From Xanthomonas arboricola (lineage in GTDB: Bacteria > Pseudomonadota > Gammaproteobacteria > Xanthomonadales > Xanthomonadaceae): a DNA stretch of 64,000 nucleotides. The first letter of the stretch is position 1; every line of letters starts with the position of its first letter. Positions 48,125 through 58,312 of the stretch are shown one piece after another. Under the pieces are notes generated by a model that saw only the letters and a program-made list of their open reading frames with translations, searched no databases and was not told where the DNA came from. The position numbers and the translations under genes are program-made. Where the stretch lies: contig NZ_MIGY01000001.1 in NCBI RefSeq assembly GCF_002940665.1, forward strand, positions 558,001-622,000. Reading direction: 5' to 3'.

Positions 48125-50959
48125 ATGACCACACATTTCAAGACGACACGAATCTCCATGCCATTGCCCCCTGCTGTTCGCCATGCGGCCATTCTCGACA
48201 GTGCCACTGACTTTGCGATCATCGCGACCGATCTGGATGCCCGCATCACCGACTGGAATAGCGGAGCCGAAAACGTCCTGGGCTGGAGCGAGACTGATAT
48301 GGTGGGTCAGACCATCGACCGCATTTTCACTCCCGAGGACAGAGCCCAGAATCGTCCCGAGGTTGAAATGGCTACGGCGATCGCTCACAGCAGTGCCGAG
48401 GATGAGCGCTGGCACATGCGTGCCGATGGGTCGCGCTTTTGGGCGAGCGGCAGATTGACGCCCCTCTACGCGGATGCGCGCCACATCGGCTTCTTGAAGA
48501 TTCTGCGCGATCAAACAAGCGCCCGGCTGGTCACCGAACAGGTCCACGCCAGCGAAGCCAAGTGGCGTAGCACCTTCGATCGTCTCGTGGAAGCACTGAT
48601 GATCGGCGAGGTAGTGCGTGACGTCCAAGGCCAGGTAGTTGACTGGCGCTATCTCGAGGTCAATCCGGCGTGGGAACGCATGGTTGGCGCGACGCGTGAG
48701 CAGGTCTTCGGTCGAACCGTCCGTGACGTCATCCCGGGTGTCGAAAATGCGTGGATAGACGAGTTCGCCAACGTTGTCGATACGGGCGAACCGGCAGCTT
48801 TCGTACGCGAGGTCGGTGTCTGGTCGCGTTGGTTCGAGGGTCGCAGCTTTCCGCTTGGCCACGATCGGTTCGGTTGCCTATGCTTCGAGGTGACCGACCG
48901 TCGCAAGGACAATGCGAGACGCGACACCTTGTTGGCGCTGGACGAGCGCATCCGCGACCTGAGCGATCCTGGCGAAATCGCGTTTGCTGCCGCGCAGGTG
49001 TTGGGAGAGATGCTTGGCGCGAGCCGCGCCGGCTACGGCGACGTCGATGAGCAAGCTGAAACCATCAAGATCGAGCGTGACTGGAACGCAAAGAATGTCA
49101 TCTCCCTCGTCGGCACGCACCGCTACCGTGACTTCGGCAGCTTTGTCGACGAACTGAAGAAGGGCAACCTCGTCGCGATCAATGATACGGCCACCGACAG
49201 GGCCACCGCCGCAAGCGCAGACGCCTTGAAGGCAGTAGGGGTGGGATCGCTTCTCAACCTGCCGGTCATGGAGCGCGGCCAGTTCGTCGCCATGCTGTTT
49301 CTGAACTGCCCAACGCCTCACACCTGGACGCCGCACGAGATCGCGATCGTCCGCGATGTCGCCGAGCGTACTCGGGTCGCAGTGGAACGTCGCCGGGCCG
49401 AACAGGCGCTCCATGTGTTGGCAGAGACGTTGCAGCAACAGGTCGAGCAGCGCACTCATGAGCGCGACCGGGTGTGGCAGGTCAGCCGGGACATGCTGGG
49501 CGTTGCCGATACGGACGGGGTCTGGCTTAGCGTCAATCCTGCCTGGTGCGACATCCTTGGCTGGCCCGAAAAGGCGTTCGTCGGCAAGACCTCGGAATGG
49601 CTGGAGCATCCCGATGATCGTTCGAAAACACGGCAAGAGATCGGCAATATTGCGGATGGCAATCCGACGATGTTCTTCGAGAACCGCTTTCGGACAATCG
49701 ATGGCGACTACCGGTCGCTGTCCTGGTCTGCCGTCGCGGTCGCCGATCGCCTCTACTGCGTTGCGCGGGACGTGACCGAGCAGAAGCAGCGTGATGCCGC
49801 GCTCCTTGAAGCCGAAGACCGACTGCGTCAGAGCCAGAAAGTCGAAGCGGTAGGCCAGCTCACCGGCGGCGTGGCGCACGACTTCAACAACCTGCTGACG
49901 GTGATCAGAGGGTCAATCGATCTTCTGCGTCGACCCGGCCTGGCGCCAGAGAAGCGTACCCGCTACCTCGACGCCATCTCCGATACCGCCGATCGGGCCG
50001 CCCGGCTGACCAGCCAGTTGCTCTCCTTCGCCCGCCGCCAGGCGTTGAAACCCGAGACATTCGATGCCGGGGCCAGCATCGAAACCCTGCGAGAAATGCT
50101 CGGGACATTGACCGGCTCGCGTGTGGCGGTCGAGATCGAGATGGACTCCGGTCCCTCTCTCGTCAGAGTTGATCGAAGCCAGTTCGACACTGCCATCGTC
50201 AACATGGCGGTCAACGCGCGCGATGCCATGTCCGGCACAGGCACGCTGACCATCGACGTTCGCGCAGCAAACGCGATACCGCCGCACCGCACGCATCCGG
50301 TCGTCCCCGGACAATTCATTGCCGTTTCGATCACCGATACGGGCATTGGCATTGCGGACGACCAGATTGAGCGCATCTTCGAACCGTTCTACACCACCAA
50401 GGGCGTGGGGCATGGCACCGGCCTGGGTCTGAGCCAAGTGTTCGGCTTCGCCAAGCAATCCAGCGGCGACATCCTCGTGCGCAGCACGGTAGGACGGGGC
50501 ACCACCTTCACCCTCTATCTCCCCAAGGCCCATGAGGACGAGTTGCAGTCCACGCTAGTGCCGGAAGCGGTTTCGCCGCTGCCCAAGGGCGCCTTTATCC
50601 TCGTTGTTGAGGACAATAGCGAAGTGGGATCCTTCGCGACCCGGGCCCTCGCAGAGCTTGGCTACAGGACGCAGTTGGCGGTCGATGCCGCAAGCGCGCT
50701 TGTCGAGCTCGGGAGCGATGGAGCCGGCTTCGACCTGGTGTTTTCAGACGTAGTGATGCCGGGTATGTCCGGTATCGAACTCGGCCAGGAGATCCACCGC
50801 CGGATGCCGCACCTCCCTGTCGTGCTGACCAGCGGGTATAGCAACGTCCTTGCCGAACAGGACCGCCACGAGTTCGAGCTTCTGCAAAAACCCTACTCGC
50901 TCGAGGAGCTGGCAAGGGTTCTGGCAAAGGTGTCCGCAAGTCGACGCCCGATCAACTAG
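48125..50959 (+). CDS. Hybrid histidine kinase, PAS-PAS-GAF-PAS-HisKA-HATPase-REC
   Basis: 944 residues, no membrane segment. PAS1 about 20-135 (DLDARITDWNSGAENVLGW), PAS2 about 145-265, GAF about 275-425 (VGVGSLLNLPVMERGQFVAM), PAS3 about 450-560. HisKA has His585 (GGVAHDFNNLLT), HATPase shows NMAVNARDAM and GTGLGLSQVFGF, and the C-terminal receiver has Asp875 (FSDVVMPGMSG). It is soluble, so it senses an internal or diffusible cue; the PAS domains lack the LOV cysteine motif. No response regulator is adjacent; the next gene is another hybrid kinase. An ATG at 48158 (MPLPPAVRH) is an alternative start. Confidence 0.9.
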   Translation: MTTHFKTTRISMPLPPAVRHAAILDSATDFAIIATDLDARITDWNSGAENVLGWSETDMVGQTIDRIFTPEDRAQNRPEVEMATAIAHSSAEDERWHMRADGSRFWASGRLTPLYADARHIGFLKILRDQTSARLVTEQVHASEAKWRSTFDRLVEALMIGEVVRDVQGQVVDWRYLEVNPAWERMVGATREQVFGRTVRDVIPGVENAWIDEFANVVDTGEPAAFVREVGVWSRWFEGRSFPLGHDRFGCLCFEVTDRRKDNARRDTLLALDERIRDLSDPGEIAFAAAQVLGEMLGASRAGYGDVDEQAETIKIERDWNAKNVISLVGTHRYRDFGSFVDELKKGNLVAINDTATDRATAASADALKAVGVGSLLNLPVMERGQFVAMLFLNCPTPHTWTPHEIAIVRDVAERTRVAVERRRAEQALHVLAETLQQQVEQRTHERDRVWQVSRDMLGVADTDGVWLSVNPAWCDILGWPEKAFVGKTSEWLEHPDDRSKTRQEIGNIADGNPTMFFENRFRTIDGDYRSLSWSAVAVADRLYCVARDVTEQKQRDAALLEAEDRLRQSQKVEAVGQLTGGVAHDFNNLLTVIRGSIDLLRRPGLAPEKRTRYLDAISDTADRAARLTSQLLSFARRQALKPETFDAGASIETLREMLGTLTGSRVAVEIEMDSGPSLVRVDRSQFDTAIVNMAVNARDAMSGTGTLTIDVRAANAIPPHRTHPVVPGQFIAVSITDTGIGIADDQIERIFEPFYTTKGVGHGTGLGLSQVFGFAKQSSGDILVRSTVGRGTTFTLYLPKAHEDELQSTLVPEAVSPLPKGAFILVVEDNSEVGSFATRALAELGYRTQLAVDAASALVELGSDGAGFDLVFSDVVMPGMSGIELGQEIHRRMPHLPVVLTSGYSNVLAEQDRHEFELLQKPYSLEELARVLAKVSASRRPIN

Positions 50960-51058
50960 CTGGCAAGAAATTATCTGCCCGCCGCCGCCCGGCGTCTGAG
51001 ACAATTTGGGCGGGGAACTGTCGTCTTTCAGACGCAGACAACAGCCATCAAGTCCGGG

Positions 51059-54000
51059 GTGCAGGTAAGCGTGGCGAGCGAAGATAATCCAACTGATAGC
51101 CACGCTTCTCTGGATGCTGTGGCCCTGTTCGCAGGTCCTGGCGAGGTGCGCGCAGTCGCACGTGAACTGGACTGGTCGCAGGGTCCTTTGGGACCGACGA
51201 CCGACTGGTCGCCAGCGGTCCGCACGATGGTGCGGACGATGTTCGACTCACCATTTCCAATCTGCTTGTGGTCGGGCCCACATTACGCGCTGATCTACAA
51301 CGATGCCTATCGCAGGATTCTGGCGGCCAAGCACCCTGCAGCGCTTGGTCTTCCGGGGGCCGTGGTTTGGGCAGAAATCTGGGAGGAGCTTCAACCTCAG
51401 TTCGATGGCGTGCGGGCGAGAGGGGAACCGGTCTACCACGAGGATGCACCCTTCGTCATGGCACGGTTGGAAGGCGGCGGAACGGAAACCGCCTGGTTCA
51501 ACTACTCATTGTCTCCTTTGCGCGATGAGGATGGCAGCATCGCTGCGGTCCTCAACATTACCCCCGAAACAAGTAGCCGGGTCCTGCTTCAGCGTCGCCT
51601 CGACCAGGAACAGGCCGCGTTGGCCTTGAGCGAGGATCGGCTGCGTTCGCAGGTTGCTGTCGCAAAAACCGACGCTGAGCGCGTGCAACTGACACTTGCG
51701 GCCGGAGCGATCATCGGCACGTGGTTCTGGAACTTGTCCACTGACCAATTCACCGTGGACGAGGCTTTTGCCACTGCTTTCGGGCTTGATCCGGCCCTCG
51801 GCCGGGAGGGCATTCCGCTCGCCCAGATCGTCGCCACGGTTCACCCGGACGATCAGGCCGGCCTGGCAGCGGCCATCAACCATGCAATCAGCAAAGGGGG
51901 GCGTTACGCTCACCAGTACCGTGTCCGTCGCCGCAATGGCCGATATCATTGGCTGGAGGCCAACGGCCACGTCGAGCATAGTCCGGACGGTACCCCGCTG
52001 CGCTTTCCTGGCGTTTTGATTGACGTCGAGGAGCGGCGTGCTGTCGAAGCAGAGCGAGAACACGCCATCGCTGCGCTGCGCGAGCTCAATGCAGACCTGG
52101 AACGCAAAGTGCTGGAGCGCTCATTTGCACGCGGGCGGACTTGGCAGGTCAGTCCTGACCTTCTGGTCGTCATCGGCGGCAATGGATGCTTCGAATCGGT
52201 AAATCCGGCCTGGACAGCCACGCTTGGCTGGTCTGAGAAGGAGCTGACCCAATCGGACTTTCTCAGGTTCGTGCACCCTCAGGATCTGGTCAACACGCAA
52301 AAGGCCTGGGCGGATGCCAGCGAACGTCGATTGCCTGTGCTGCACTTTCGAAATCGCTATCGTCACAAAGATGGCGGTTGGCGGTGGCTCGCCTGGGTCG
52401 CCGTCCCGGATGAAGGAAAAGTCTACGGTTCGGCGCGTGACGTCACGCTAGAGGTCGAACAAGCGATCATTCTCAAGGAAAGTCAGCAGACCAACAAGCA
52501 CGTGCAGGCCGCACTCGCTGCTGGTGCCATCATTGGCACTTGGAACTGGAACTTTGAGGATGACTTTTTCACGTTTGACGAGGGGTTCGCGTTTGCGTTC
52601 GGTCACGACCTCAGTTCAGCGCAGACGGGGTTGCCGATCGACGCGGTGCTCGTTCACGTGCACCCCGAGGACAGACCTGGGCTGAACGCAGCGATCGCCC
52701 AGACGATAGAGCGCGGCGGCGCTTACGCGCGGCAGTATCGGGTCAGGCGTGCGGACGGCAACTACTACTGGATCGAAGCCAACGGCCGTGTCGAATTCGA
52801 TGCCGCCGGCAAATCCACCAACTTTCCCGGCTTCATCATCGATGTCGATGAACGCGTGAGCCTTGAAGCGGAGCGTGACCGGGCCACGGCTGAGCTGCGC
52901 ACCCTCAGCAACACGCTTGAAACCCGAATAGCCACACGTACTGCCGAACTGATGCAAGCCGAGGAGTCGCTGCGGCAATCGCAGAAGATGGAGGCGGTGG
53001 GCCAGTTGACCGGAGGCCTGGCACATGATTTCAACAATCTTCTGACGGCCGTCACCGGCGGTCTGGAGATCCTCGCGGCGAAGGTTGCCAAGGGCGAATA
53101 CGGCAAGCTCGACCGCTATATCGCAATGGCGCAGACTGGCGCCAACCGGGCCGCGGCATTGACCCAACGGCTTCTCGCCTTCTCGCGCCGGCAGACCCTG
53201 GCCCCAATCCCGACCGATGTCGACAGACTGATCGCGAGCATGGAGGAGATGATCGACCATACGCTCGGACCTGAGTTCGAGGTCAAGGTCGTCTCGATCC
53301 CAGGCCTGTGGCCAGTGCTCGTAGATGCTCCGCAGTTGGAGAATGCGCTTCTTAATCTGGGCATCAACGCACGCGACGCCATGCCCGATGGTGGGCTGCT
53401 AACGATCGAGACTAGCAACGAGCGGCTTGATGCACGCGCCGCAGCCGACCAGGATCTACCGGAGGGCGAATACGTCTCAATTTGCGTAACCGACACCGGC
53501 ATCGGCATGCCGCCAGAAGTGATTGCGCGTGTCTTCGATCCGTTCTTCACCACCAAGCCCATCGGTCAGGGCACAGGGCTTGGACTGTCGATGATCTACG
53601 GTTTCGTGAGGCAATCCGGCGGACAGGTGCGCATCTACTCCGAAGTGGGCAAGGGCACGACGATGTGCCTCTACCTGCCGCGATACCTGGGAGACGTAGC
53701 AGCTACCGAGCAGGAGGCGGGCAATGTTGACGCCGGCAAGGCGCTACCAGGCGAGACGATATTGGTCGTCGAGGATGAAATCGCAATCCGGCAACTCGTC
53801 GCCGACGTTCTTAGCGATGCCGGTTATCGCGTATTGGAGGCCCCGAACGGCCCGGCTGGAGTCAAACTACTGCAATCAGAGGAGCGGATCGATCTGCTCA
53901 TTACCGATGTGGGACTTCCGGGTGGGCTCAACGGCCGGCAGGTTGCCGATGCTGGACGTGTCGTTAGGCCGGCGTTGAAGGTTCTATTCGTCACTGGCTA

Positions 54001-54136
54001 TGCCGCCAACGCAGCCGTGGGCGCCGGGCACTTGGACGAGGGGATGCAAGTGCTGACCAAGCCCTTCAATATCGCTGAGCTGGAGATGCGCATCAGAGAA
54101 ATGATCGGAAACGAAAGTGCAGCGTTACCGTCCTGA
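51059..54136 (+). CDS. Hybrid histidine kinase, multi-PAS-HisKA-HATPase-REC
   Basis: 1025 residues from GTG 51059 (GTG 51071 is equally possible). An N-terminal PAS-like domain (LDWSQGPLGPTTDWSPAVRT) is followed by three PAS repeats. Two of these are near copies of each other (AAGAIIGTWFWNLSTDQFT and AAGAIIGTWNWNFEDDFFT), an internal duplication. HisKA has His656 (GGLAHDFNNLLT), HATPase shows NLGINARDAM and GTGLGLSMIYGF, and the receiver has Asp950 (LITDVGLPGG). Soluble. The 99-base gap from the previous kinase suggests joint transfer and maybe joint transcription. The style is common in alphaproteobacteria. Confidence 0.9.
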   Translation: MQVSVASEDNPTDSHASLDAVALFAGPGEVRAVARELDWSQGPLGPTTDWSPAVRTMVRTMFDSPFPICLWSGPHYALIYNDAYRRILAAKHPAALGLPGAVVWAEIWEELQPQFDGVRARGEPVYHEDAPFVMARLEGGGTETAWFNYSLSPLRDEDGSIAAVLNITPETSSRVLLQRRLDQEQAALALSEDRLRSQVAVAKTDAERVQLTLAAGAIIGTWFWNLSTDQFTVDEAFATAFGLDPALGREGIPLAQIVATVHPDDQAGLAAAINHAISKGGRYAHQYRVRRRNGRYHWLEANGHVEHSPDGTPLRFPGVLIDVEERRAVEAEREHAIAALRELNADLERKVLERSFARGRTWQVSPDLLVVIGGNGCFESVNPAWTATLGWSEKELTQSDFLRFVHPQDLVNTQKAWADASERRLPVLHFRNRYRHKDGGWRWLAWVAVPDEGKVYGSARDVTLEVEQAIILKESQQTNKHVQAALAAGAIIGTWNWNFEDDFFTFDEGFAFAFGHDLSSAQTGLPIDAVLVHVHPEDRPGLNAAIAQTIERGGAYARQYRVRRADGNYYWIEANGRVEFDAAGKSTNFPGFIIDVDERVSLEAERDRATAELRTLSNTLETRIATRTAELMQAEESLRQSQKMEAVGQLTGGLAHDFNNLLTAVTGGLEILAAKVAKGEYGKLDRYIAMAQTGANRAAALTQRLLAFSRRQTLAPIPTDVDRLIASMEEMIDHTLGPEFEVKVVSIPGLWPVLVDAPQLENALLNLGINARDAMPDGGLLTIETSNERLDARAAADQDLPEGEYVSICVTDTGIGMPPEVIARVFDPFFTTKPIGQGTGLGLSMIYGFVRQSGGQVRIYSEVGKGTTMCLYLPRYLGDVAATEQEAGNVDAGKALPGETILVVEDEIAIRQLVADVLSDAGYRVLEAPNGPAGVKLLQSEERIDLLITDVGLPGGLNGRQVADAGRVVRPALKVLFVTGYAANAAVGAGHLDEGMQVLTKPFNIAELEMRIREMIGNESAALPS

Positions 54137-54207
54137 CACGGATCCGAATGCGCACTTTGTCATTGCTGAGCCGCCGACGGTCGCTTTTATCATTCGTACC
54201 GACTGGC

Positions 54208-54873
54208 TTATGCAGGGAGGACCAGATCCGGATCACCTACTTGCCATTTGAATAACCGCGCAAAGGCCTCGTCTGCCGACACGGTCAGCCAATCCCGCGG
54301 ATCCCCGTAAATGCAAAGCGGCCGAACGAGAGGCTCCGACTTTGACAGCGCCGTCAATAACGAAAACTCGAATGTCGACACTCCGCCTATCATCCTACTG
54401 GAGACAATGACCGGGCAGAATCTTGGCTTGTCGATCGAGGTATGCCATTGCCCCATGGAGGATTTACCTGACGAGGGAAACAGAGAGGCAAATCCGAACA
54501 CTTTAATGAAGTATCTCTTGTCATCCCATAGCGCACGGTCATCCGGATTCAAATCCTCAAACGCTTGGTCATAGATGAAAGGTGTCCGTCGAATTTTCTT
54601 GCGTCCGAACTTTGCTCGAAACGCGCGTGTCAGCAGCCCATCTCCCGTAACCACATCCGCATGGCGATGTCGCTCCACCAGGGTGGGCTGCTGTGTTTTC
54701 TCTAGGATTTGCAGGACTTTGATCAAGAATCCTCCGCTGCATCGTCCGAAAGATGGATGATGTTCTTGAGTAGACAGATCCCCCTGCAGGTATTTAGCAG
54801 GCAACGAGCTCAAGAGCCAGAAGCCGCATAAATCGTTAATATTTAATGGCGAGGCCAGGTGCCGGGGTGACAA
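54208..54873 (-). CDS. Hypothetical protein, low GC
   Basis: 221 codons open from ATG 54873, with clearly lower GC than its surroundings. No family is recognised. The central part looks protein-like (ALWDDKRYFIKVFGFASLF, then VIVSSRMIGGVSTFEFSLL); no signal peptide or membrane span. An internal start is possible because no good RBS precedes ATG 54873. The composition suggests recent transfer. It could be an effector, an orphan toxin-like gene or a fragment of a larger protein. Confidence 0.5.
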   Translation of the reverse strand: MSPRHLASPLNINDLCGFWLLSSLPAKYLQGDLSTQEHHPSFGRCSGGFLIKVLQILEKTQQPTLVERHRHADVVTGDGLLTRAFRAKFGRKKIRRTPFIYDQAFEDLNPDDRALWDDKRYFIKVFGFASLFPSSGKSSMGQWHTSIDKPRFCPVIVSSRMIGGVSTFEFSLLTALSKSEPLVRPLCIYGDPRDWLTVSADEAFARLFKWQVGDPDLVLPA

Positions 54874-55408
54874 ATGGCCACCGCTCTCGCCTCAGGGCTG
54901 CAGATGCTGTGCCGGTCCGTCAACGGGCGCGTCCAACCAATCGGATGTCCAGCTCAAGCTTTCCGCCTTCGCGCACGTGGTCGTCGGCTGGGGGCGACGC
55001 AGCAACTCGGCCTGGGTGTTTGCCCTGTAGTCGTCGTCGTGTGGTCGTCATTCGACTGGCCACGGTAGTCATGCTTACCAACCCGGCCAAGGCTGCGTTG
55101 TGCCGATACACGCCATGTACTGCTTGAACGGCGCTGTCGTATCAACGACTGACTCGCCGTATTGCCTGCCGCCGTCGCGCCCCAGGCCTCGCACAGATCC
55201 CAGAGAGCATGTCCGGTAGAGAGCATGTCCGGTGTTGCGCAAGTACTGACTGCACGAGCATGCGCGCGACCGGAAACAGGCAGATCAAAACCCTGCCGAT
55301 ACACCAGCCCCGCGTGGAACTGTCGCGCTACCAACGAGTACAGTTCGCTCGGTGCCTGCTCGATCCGAGCAAATTCTGCCCGTAACGCAACAGGCTTCTG
55401 GCCAACGA
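54874..55408. other. Gene-poor gap with a tandem 16-bp repeat
   Basis: About 530 bases. AGAGAGCATGTCCGGT occurs twice in tandem (55202-55217, 55218-55233). A minus-strand frame over 55160-55410 has protein-like composition but no recognisable family and no start, and may be a decayed fragment. Confidence 0.45.
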
Positions 55409-57199
55409 TTATTTCAGCGGAGCAACGGCTTGCGCATAAGTGCCTACCGTTTCGCCTTTTGCCAGCACATGGCCCGACGCAGCGGCAAGTATCTGGTCTC
55501 GTGTCGCGCCGGGCTTGACGTCCAGCATCGTGTCGAGCGCGAAGACCTGGAAGTGATAGTGGTGCGGTTGATCGCCCACCGGCGGGTGGGGTCCGTAGTA
55601 GCCAACCGAACCGCGGCTCGTTGTTCCCTGAAGCACACCCTCGGGCTCGGTCAGGCGCATTTGCTCCTGCAGGCCTTCCGGCAACCTGGTGACGTTGGCG
55701 GGAATGTTCCAAGCCACCCAATGGACGAACGGCGTGATGGGCTTGGCATCAGGGTCTTCCACGATGACGACGTAAGACTTGGCGTTGGCAACCGCTTTCC
55801 AAGACAGTGCGGGCGAGACGCCATCCGCATAGTCGCTAAAACGCTTGTCCATCCTAGCGCCATTGGCGAATGCGGGTACCGTAACGGCCAGTGTCCCCTT
55901 GCTGTCGGTTTCGGCACGAGTAAGGGCAAGTGGCACTCCATTACCCTGGTTGACCTGCGCCTGCATCGATGCCGACGGCGCCTCGATGGACTGCCCCGCT
56001 GCTGCACCAGCGCGAGCTGGTGCGCCCGTCGCGGAGATACGGTAGATGACGCCATTGACGTCGTCAGAGACCAACAGAGCACCACCGGCCGTTTCAGCAA
56101 GACCTACCGGCCGAGCAAAATGTTTCGTGCCGCCCTCGGTCAGGAAGCCGGTAACGAATGGTTCGAAAGCAACGGGCTTGCCGTTCTCGAACTTCACTCG
56201 GACCACCTCGTACCCGGATGCCGGCTTCCGGTTCCACGATCCACGGAAGGTGATAAACGCGTCGCCCCTGTAATCGGACGGGAAGGAAGTGCCATGGTAG
56301 AAGTGGAACTGCATGGCCGCAGCGTGAGCCGTGTAGCCCATCACCATCGGTTCGCTGATGGCCGCCCACTGCTTTTTCGTCATCTCGCCCTGCGGCGTGC
56401 TCTGCGGGTTGACCCCATCCCTGCCCCAGATATGGGGCCAGCCGTATTGCTTGCCCTTGCTGAGGTGGTTGAGCTCCTCAGGCTGGACCTCGTCTCCCAG
56501 GAAGTCCATGCCTTGGTCCATGCCCCACAACTCGCCGGTCGCTGGGTCCCAATCGAAGCCGATGGTGTTGCGCAGGCCGCTCGCAAAAATGGTGCGGGAC
56601 TTCCCGTCGGGCGACACCCGCAGCATCGTCGCGTGCTCGGGATTGGTTTCGTTGCAAGCATTGCAGGTCGAGCCGATGCTCAGATACAGCATGCCGTCAG
56701 GGCCGAATGCCATCGTCCGGTTCGGGTGCTGCCCGCCATCCGGCAGATCGCCCGCCAGCAGCGTCAGCGGCCCCAAGGTTCCGTCTTTCAGAATCGGAGC
56801 AACGAACAACTCCTTGACCGTGACCAGGTAAAGCTGGCCGTCGCGAATAGCCAGTCCATGCGCGCCCGACCTATTGGCCACTACTTTGGGAGGTGCGTCC
56901 AGCCTGCCGTCGTCGTTGGCATCTTTCAGAAGCAAGATATCGCCCTGATCGCGACGGGAAACGTAGATGTTGCCGCCCGGAGCGACCGCGATGATGCGCG
57001 CATTCTTGAGTCCGGTTGCAAACGCCTTAATTTGGAAGCCGGCAGGGATCTTCAGGCCAGCGATCTGCTTGGACGTAGCGTCGACCTTGTCGGGCTTGAA
57101 CGTGTGGACTTGCGCCTGCACGTCAGTGCCATCGCCCTGCTGCGCGTGTGCATGACTTACCAACAAGCCGAGCAGTGTTACGGACAAGATACGGCGCAT
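55409..57199 (-). CDS. Sorbosone-dehydrogenase-type beta-propeller fused to a PEBP/YbhB domain
   Basis: 596 residues from ATG 57199 (GGGAGAG upstream). A signal peptide (LSVTLLGLLVSHAHAQ) is followed by a soluble glucose/sorbosone dehydrogenase-like six-blade propeller, about 40-415, with the characteristic CNAC site (GSTCNACNETNPEHA). A phosphatidylethanolamine-binding (YbhB/YbcL, Raf-kinase-inhibitor-like) domain covers about 430-596, with VIVEDPDAKP and GPHPPVGDQPHHYHFQVFALD. The first domain normally uses PQQ; PEBP domains bind phosphorylated or acidic ligands. The two usually occur as separate proteins. It is periplasmic and its substrate is unknown. Confidence 0.87.
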   Translation of the reverse strand: MRRILSVTLLGLLVSHAHAQQGDGTDVQAQVHTFKPDKVDATSKQIAGLKIPAGFQIKAFATGLKNARIIAVAPGGNIYVSRRDQGDILLLKDANDDGRLDAPPKVVANRSGAHGLAIRDGQLYLVTVKELFVAPILKDGTLGPLTLLAGDLPDGGQHPNRTMAFGPDGMLYLSIGSTCNACNETNPEHATMLRVSPDGKSRTIFASGLRNTIGFDWDPATGELWGMDQGMDFLGDEVQPEELNHLSKGKQYGWPHIWGRDGVNPQSTPQGEMTKKQWAAISEPMVMGYTAHAAAMQFHFYHGTSFPSDYRGDAFITFRGSWNRKPASGYEVVRVKFENGKPVAFEPFVTGFLTEGGTKHFARPVGLAETAGGALLVSDDVNGVIYRISATGAPARAGAAAGQSIEAPSASMQAQVNQGNGVPLALTRAETDSKGTLAVTVPAFANGARMDKRFSDYADGVSPALSWKAVANAKSYVVIVEDPDAKPITPFVHWVAWNIPANVTRLPEGLQEQMRLTEPEGVLQGTTSRGSVGYYGPHPPVGDQPHHYHFQVFALDTMLDVKPGATRDQILAAASGHVLAKGETVGTYAQAVAPLK

Positions 57200-57754
57200 G
57201 TGGCTCTCCCGATGCGTGAATGAAGGGTTCGATGACTGCCTAATGGATTGGCAGCCGATAAGCCCTTCTTGCACGAGCTGCGTGACGGGAACAGCAAGGA
57301 AACCCCCACTTCCCTTTGGCCACGGCTATGTCCGCCCATGTGAAATTGGACACTCGCCCCAATCGACGCGAGCCCACCCAGTGGGGGGACTCAATGGCTA
57401 CGGTTGGCGTTGGATGTGCAACGTCCTGCGCAAGGGATTCCGTGGCCCTACCGAGTCAGATGGTCCTTGATGAGATCGAGCGCTCCCCGTTCGGCGGAGA
57501 GCGTGCGGGTCAGCCCGATGTCGACGCCCTCTGAGGTCGATAGACCCGCACCGCGCCGGACCTTGGCCACGATGCTCCCGCTGTCTGAGTAGTGCCCTGA
57601 TCGGCTGCGGTTCGAACGTGCCGGGACGGTCATGAGCATCAAGACCTGGCGGAGAAGGGGCAGGATGCAACTGAAACGAAGCCTGCTGATCTTCGCAACA
57701 CGTTGCATCCCCCCACGTCCCCGGCGTGCGCGCCGCCAATTACCACAGGCCTGC
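57200..57754. other. Gap of about 550 bases
   Basis: No intact gene. A minus-strand frame near 57450-57600 has some protein-like composition but no family match and may be decayed. The left end should hold the promoter of the fusion dehydrogenase. Confidence 0.4.
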
Positions 57755-57946
57755 TCAATCCGCGAAACTCAAAACCACGCGACCTTCGATGGTGCCTTGG
57801 TGCATGCGGATAAACACATCGTTGATGTTCTCAAACCGGTCGGTTTGGACCGTCGCGGCTACCTTTGCCTGCTCTGCGAAGCTGAGCGACTCTTGCAGAT
57901 CCAAACGACTGCCGACGAGCGATCCCAGCACGGTCACCGGGGCAGC
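57755..57946 (-). pseudogene. 3' fragment of a zinc alcohol dehydrogenase gene
   Basis: Reads APVTVLGSLVGSRLDLQESL, then FENINDVFIRMHQGTIEGRVV. This is the C-terminal nucleotide-domain end of AdhP-type MDR alcohol dehydrogenases (GSLVGTR.DLQE, INDVF.R...G.IEGRVVL). About 60 of about 340 residues remain. The zinc-site and Rossmann parts are absent from the sequence upstream, so this is a deletion relic. Confidence 0.75.
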
Positions 57947-58277
57947 AAATGACATGACCATTGCATCGGCATAAACATTCGTCGCTGCATACACCATGCT
58001 TGGCTACTCCCTGTTGCTGGGAGAAGTGCTTTCCACACGCGTGTTGTGTCGCGTTTTCTGATTGGTTGGTGATCTGCAGTAGCGGGACCTGCCATTACCG
58101 CGAACCGCGCAGGCGGTGTCCTGATGGAGAACACGTCGTCTGCAATGGCTGTGGGTCTGTGCTTGCGACGCGCGTGGCGACAGATCTGCCACCGTGCGCC
58201 GAGAAATGGCTGCCGTAGTCGTATTGGTGCAGGTCCTCCTCAGCAGCAAAAGCGTGGAGTGCAGCCTAACGACTCAG

Positions 58278-58312
58278 ACTCAAAGCTGCTTTGAGTTCAA
58301 TCAATTTTTTTT
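58278..58312 (+). terminator. Terminator-like hairpin with delayed T-run
   Basis: ACTCAAAG/CTTTGAGT with a 3-base loop (58278-58296) is followed eight bases later by eight T. The spacing is longer than usual. No plus-strand gene directly precedes it. Confidence 0.4.

Noticed and set aside
48125..48560. LOV photoreceptor reading of the first PAS in the hybrid kinase
   Set aside because: The flavin-binding cysteine motif is absent; only generic PAS features are visible.
55352..57223. 623-codon plus-strand frame opposite the dehydrogenase-PEBP gene
   Set aside because: Arg/His-rich shadow; the minus-strand protein has signal peptide and two clear domains.
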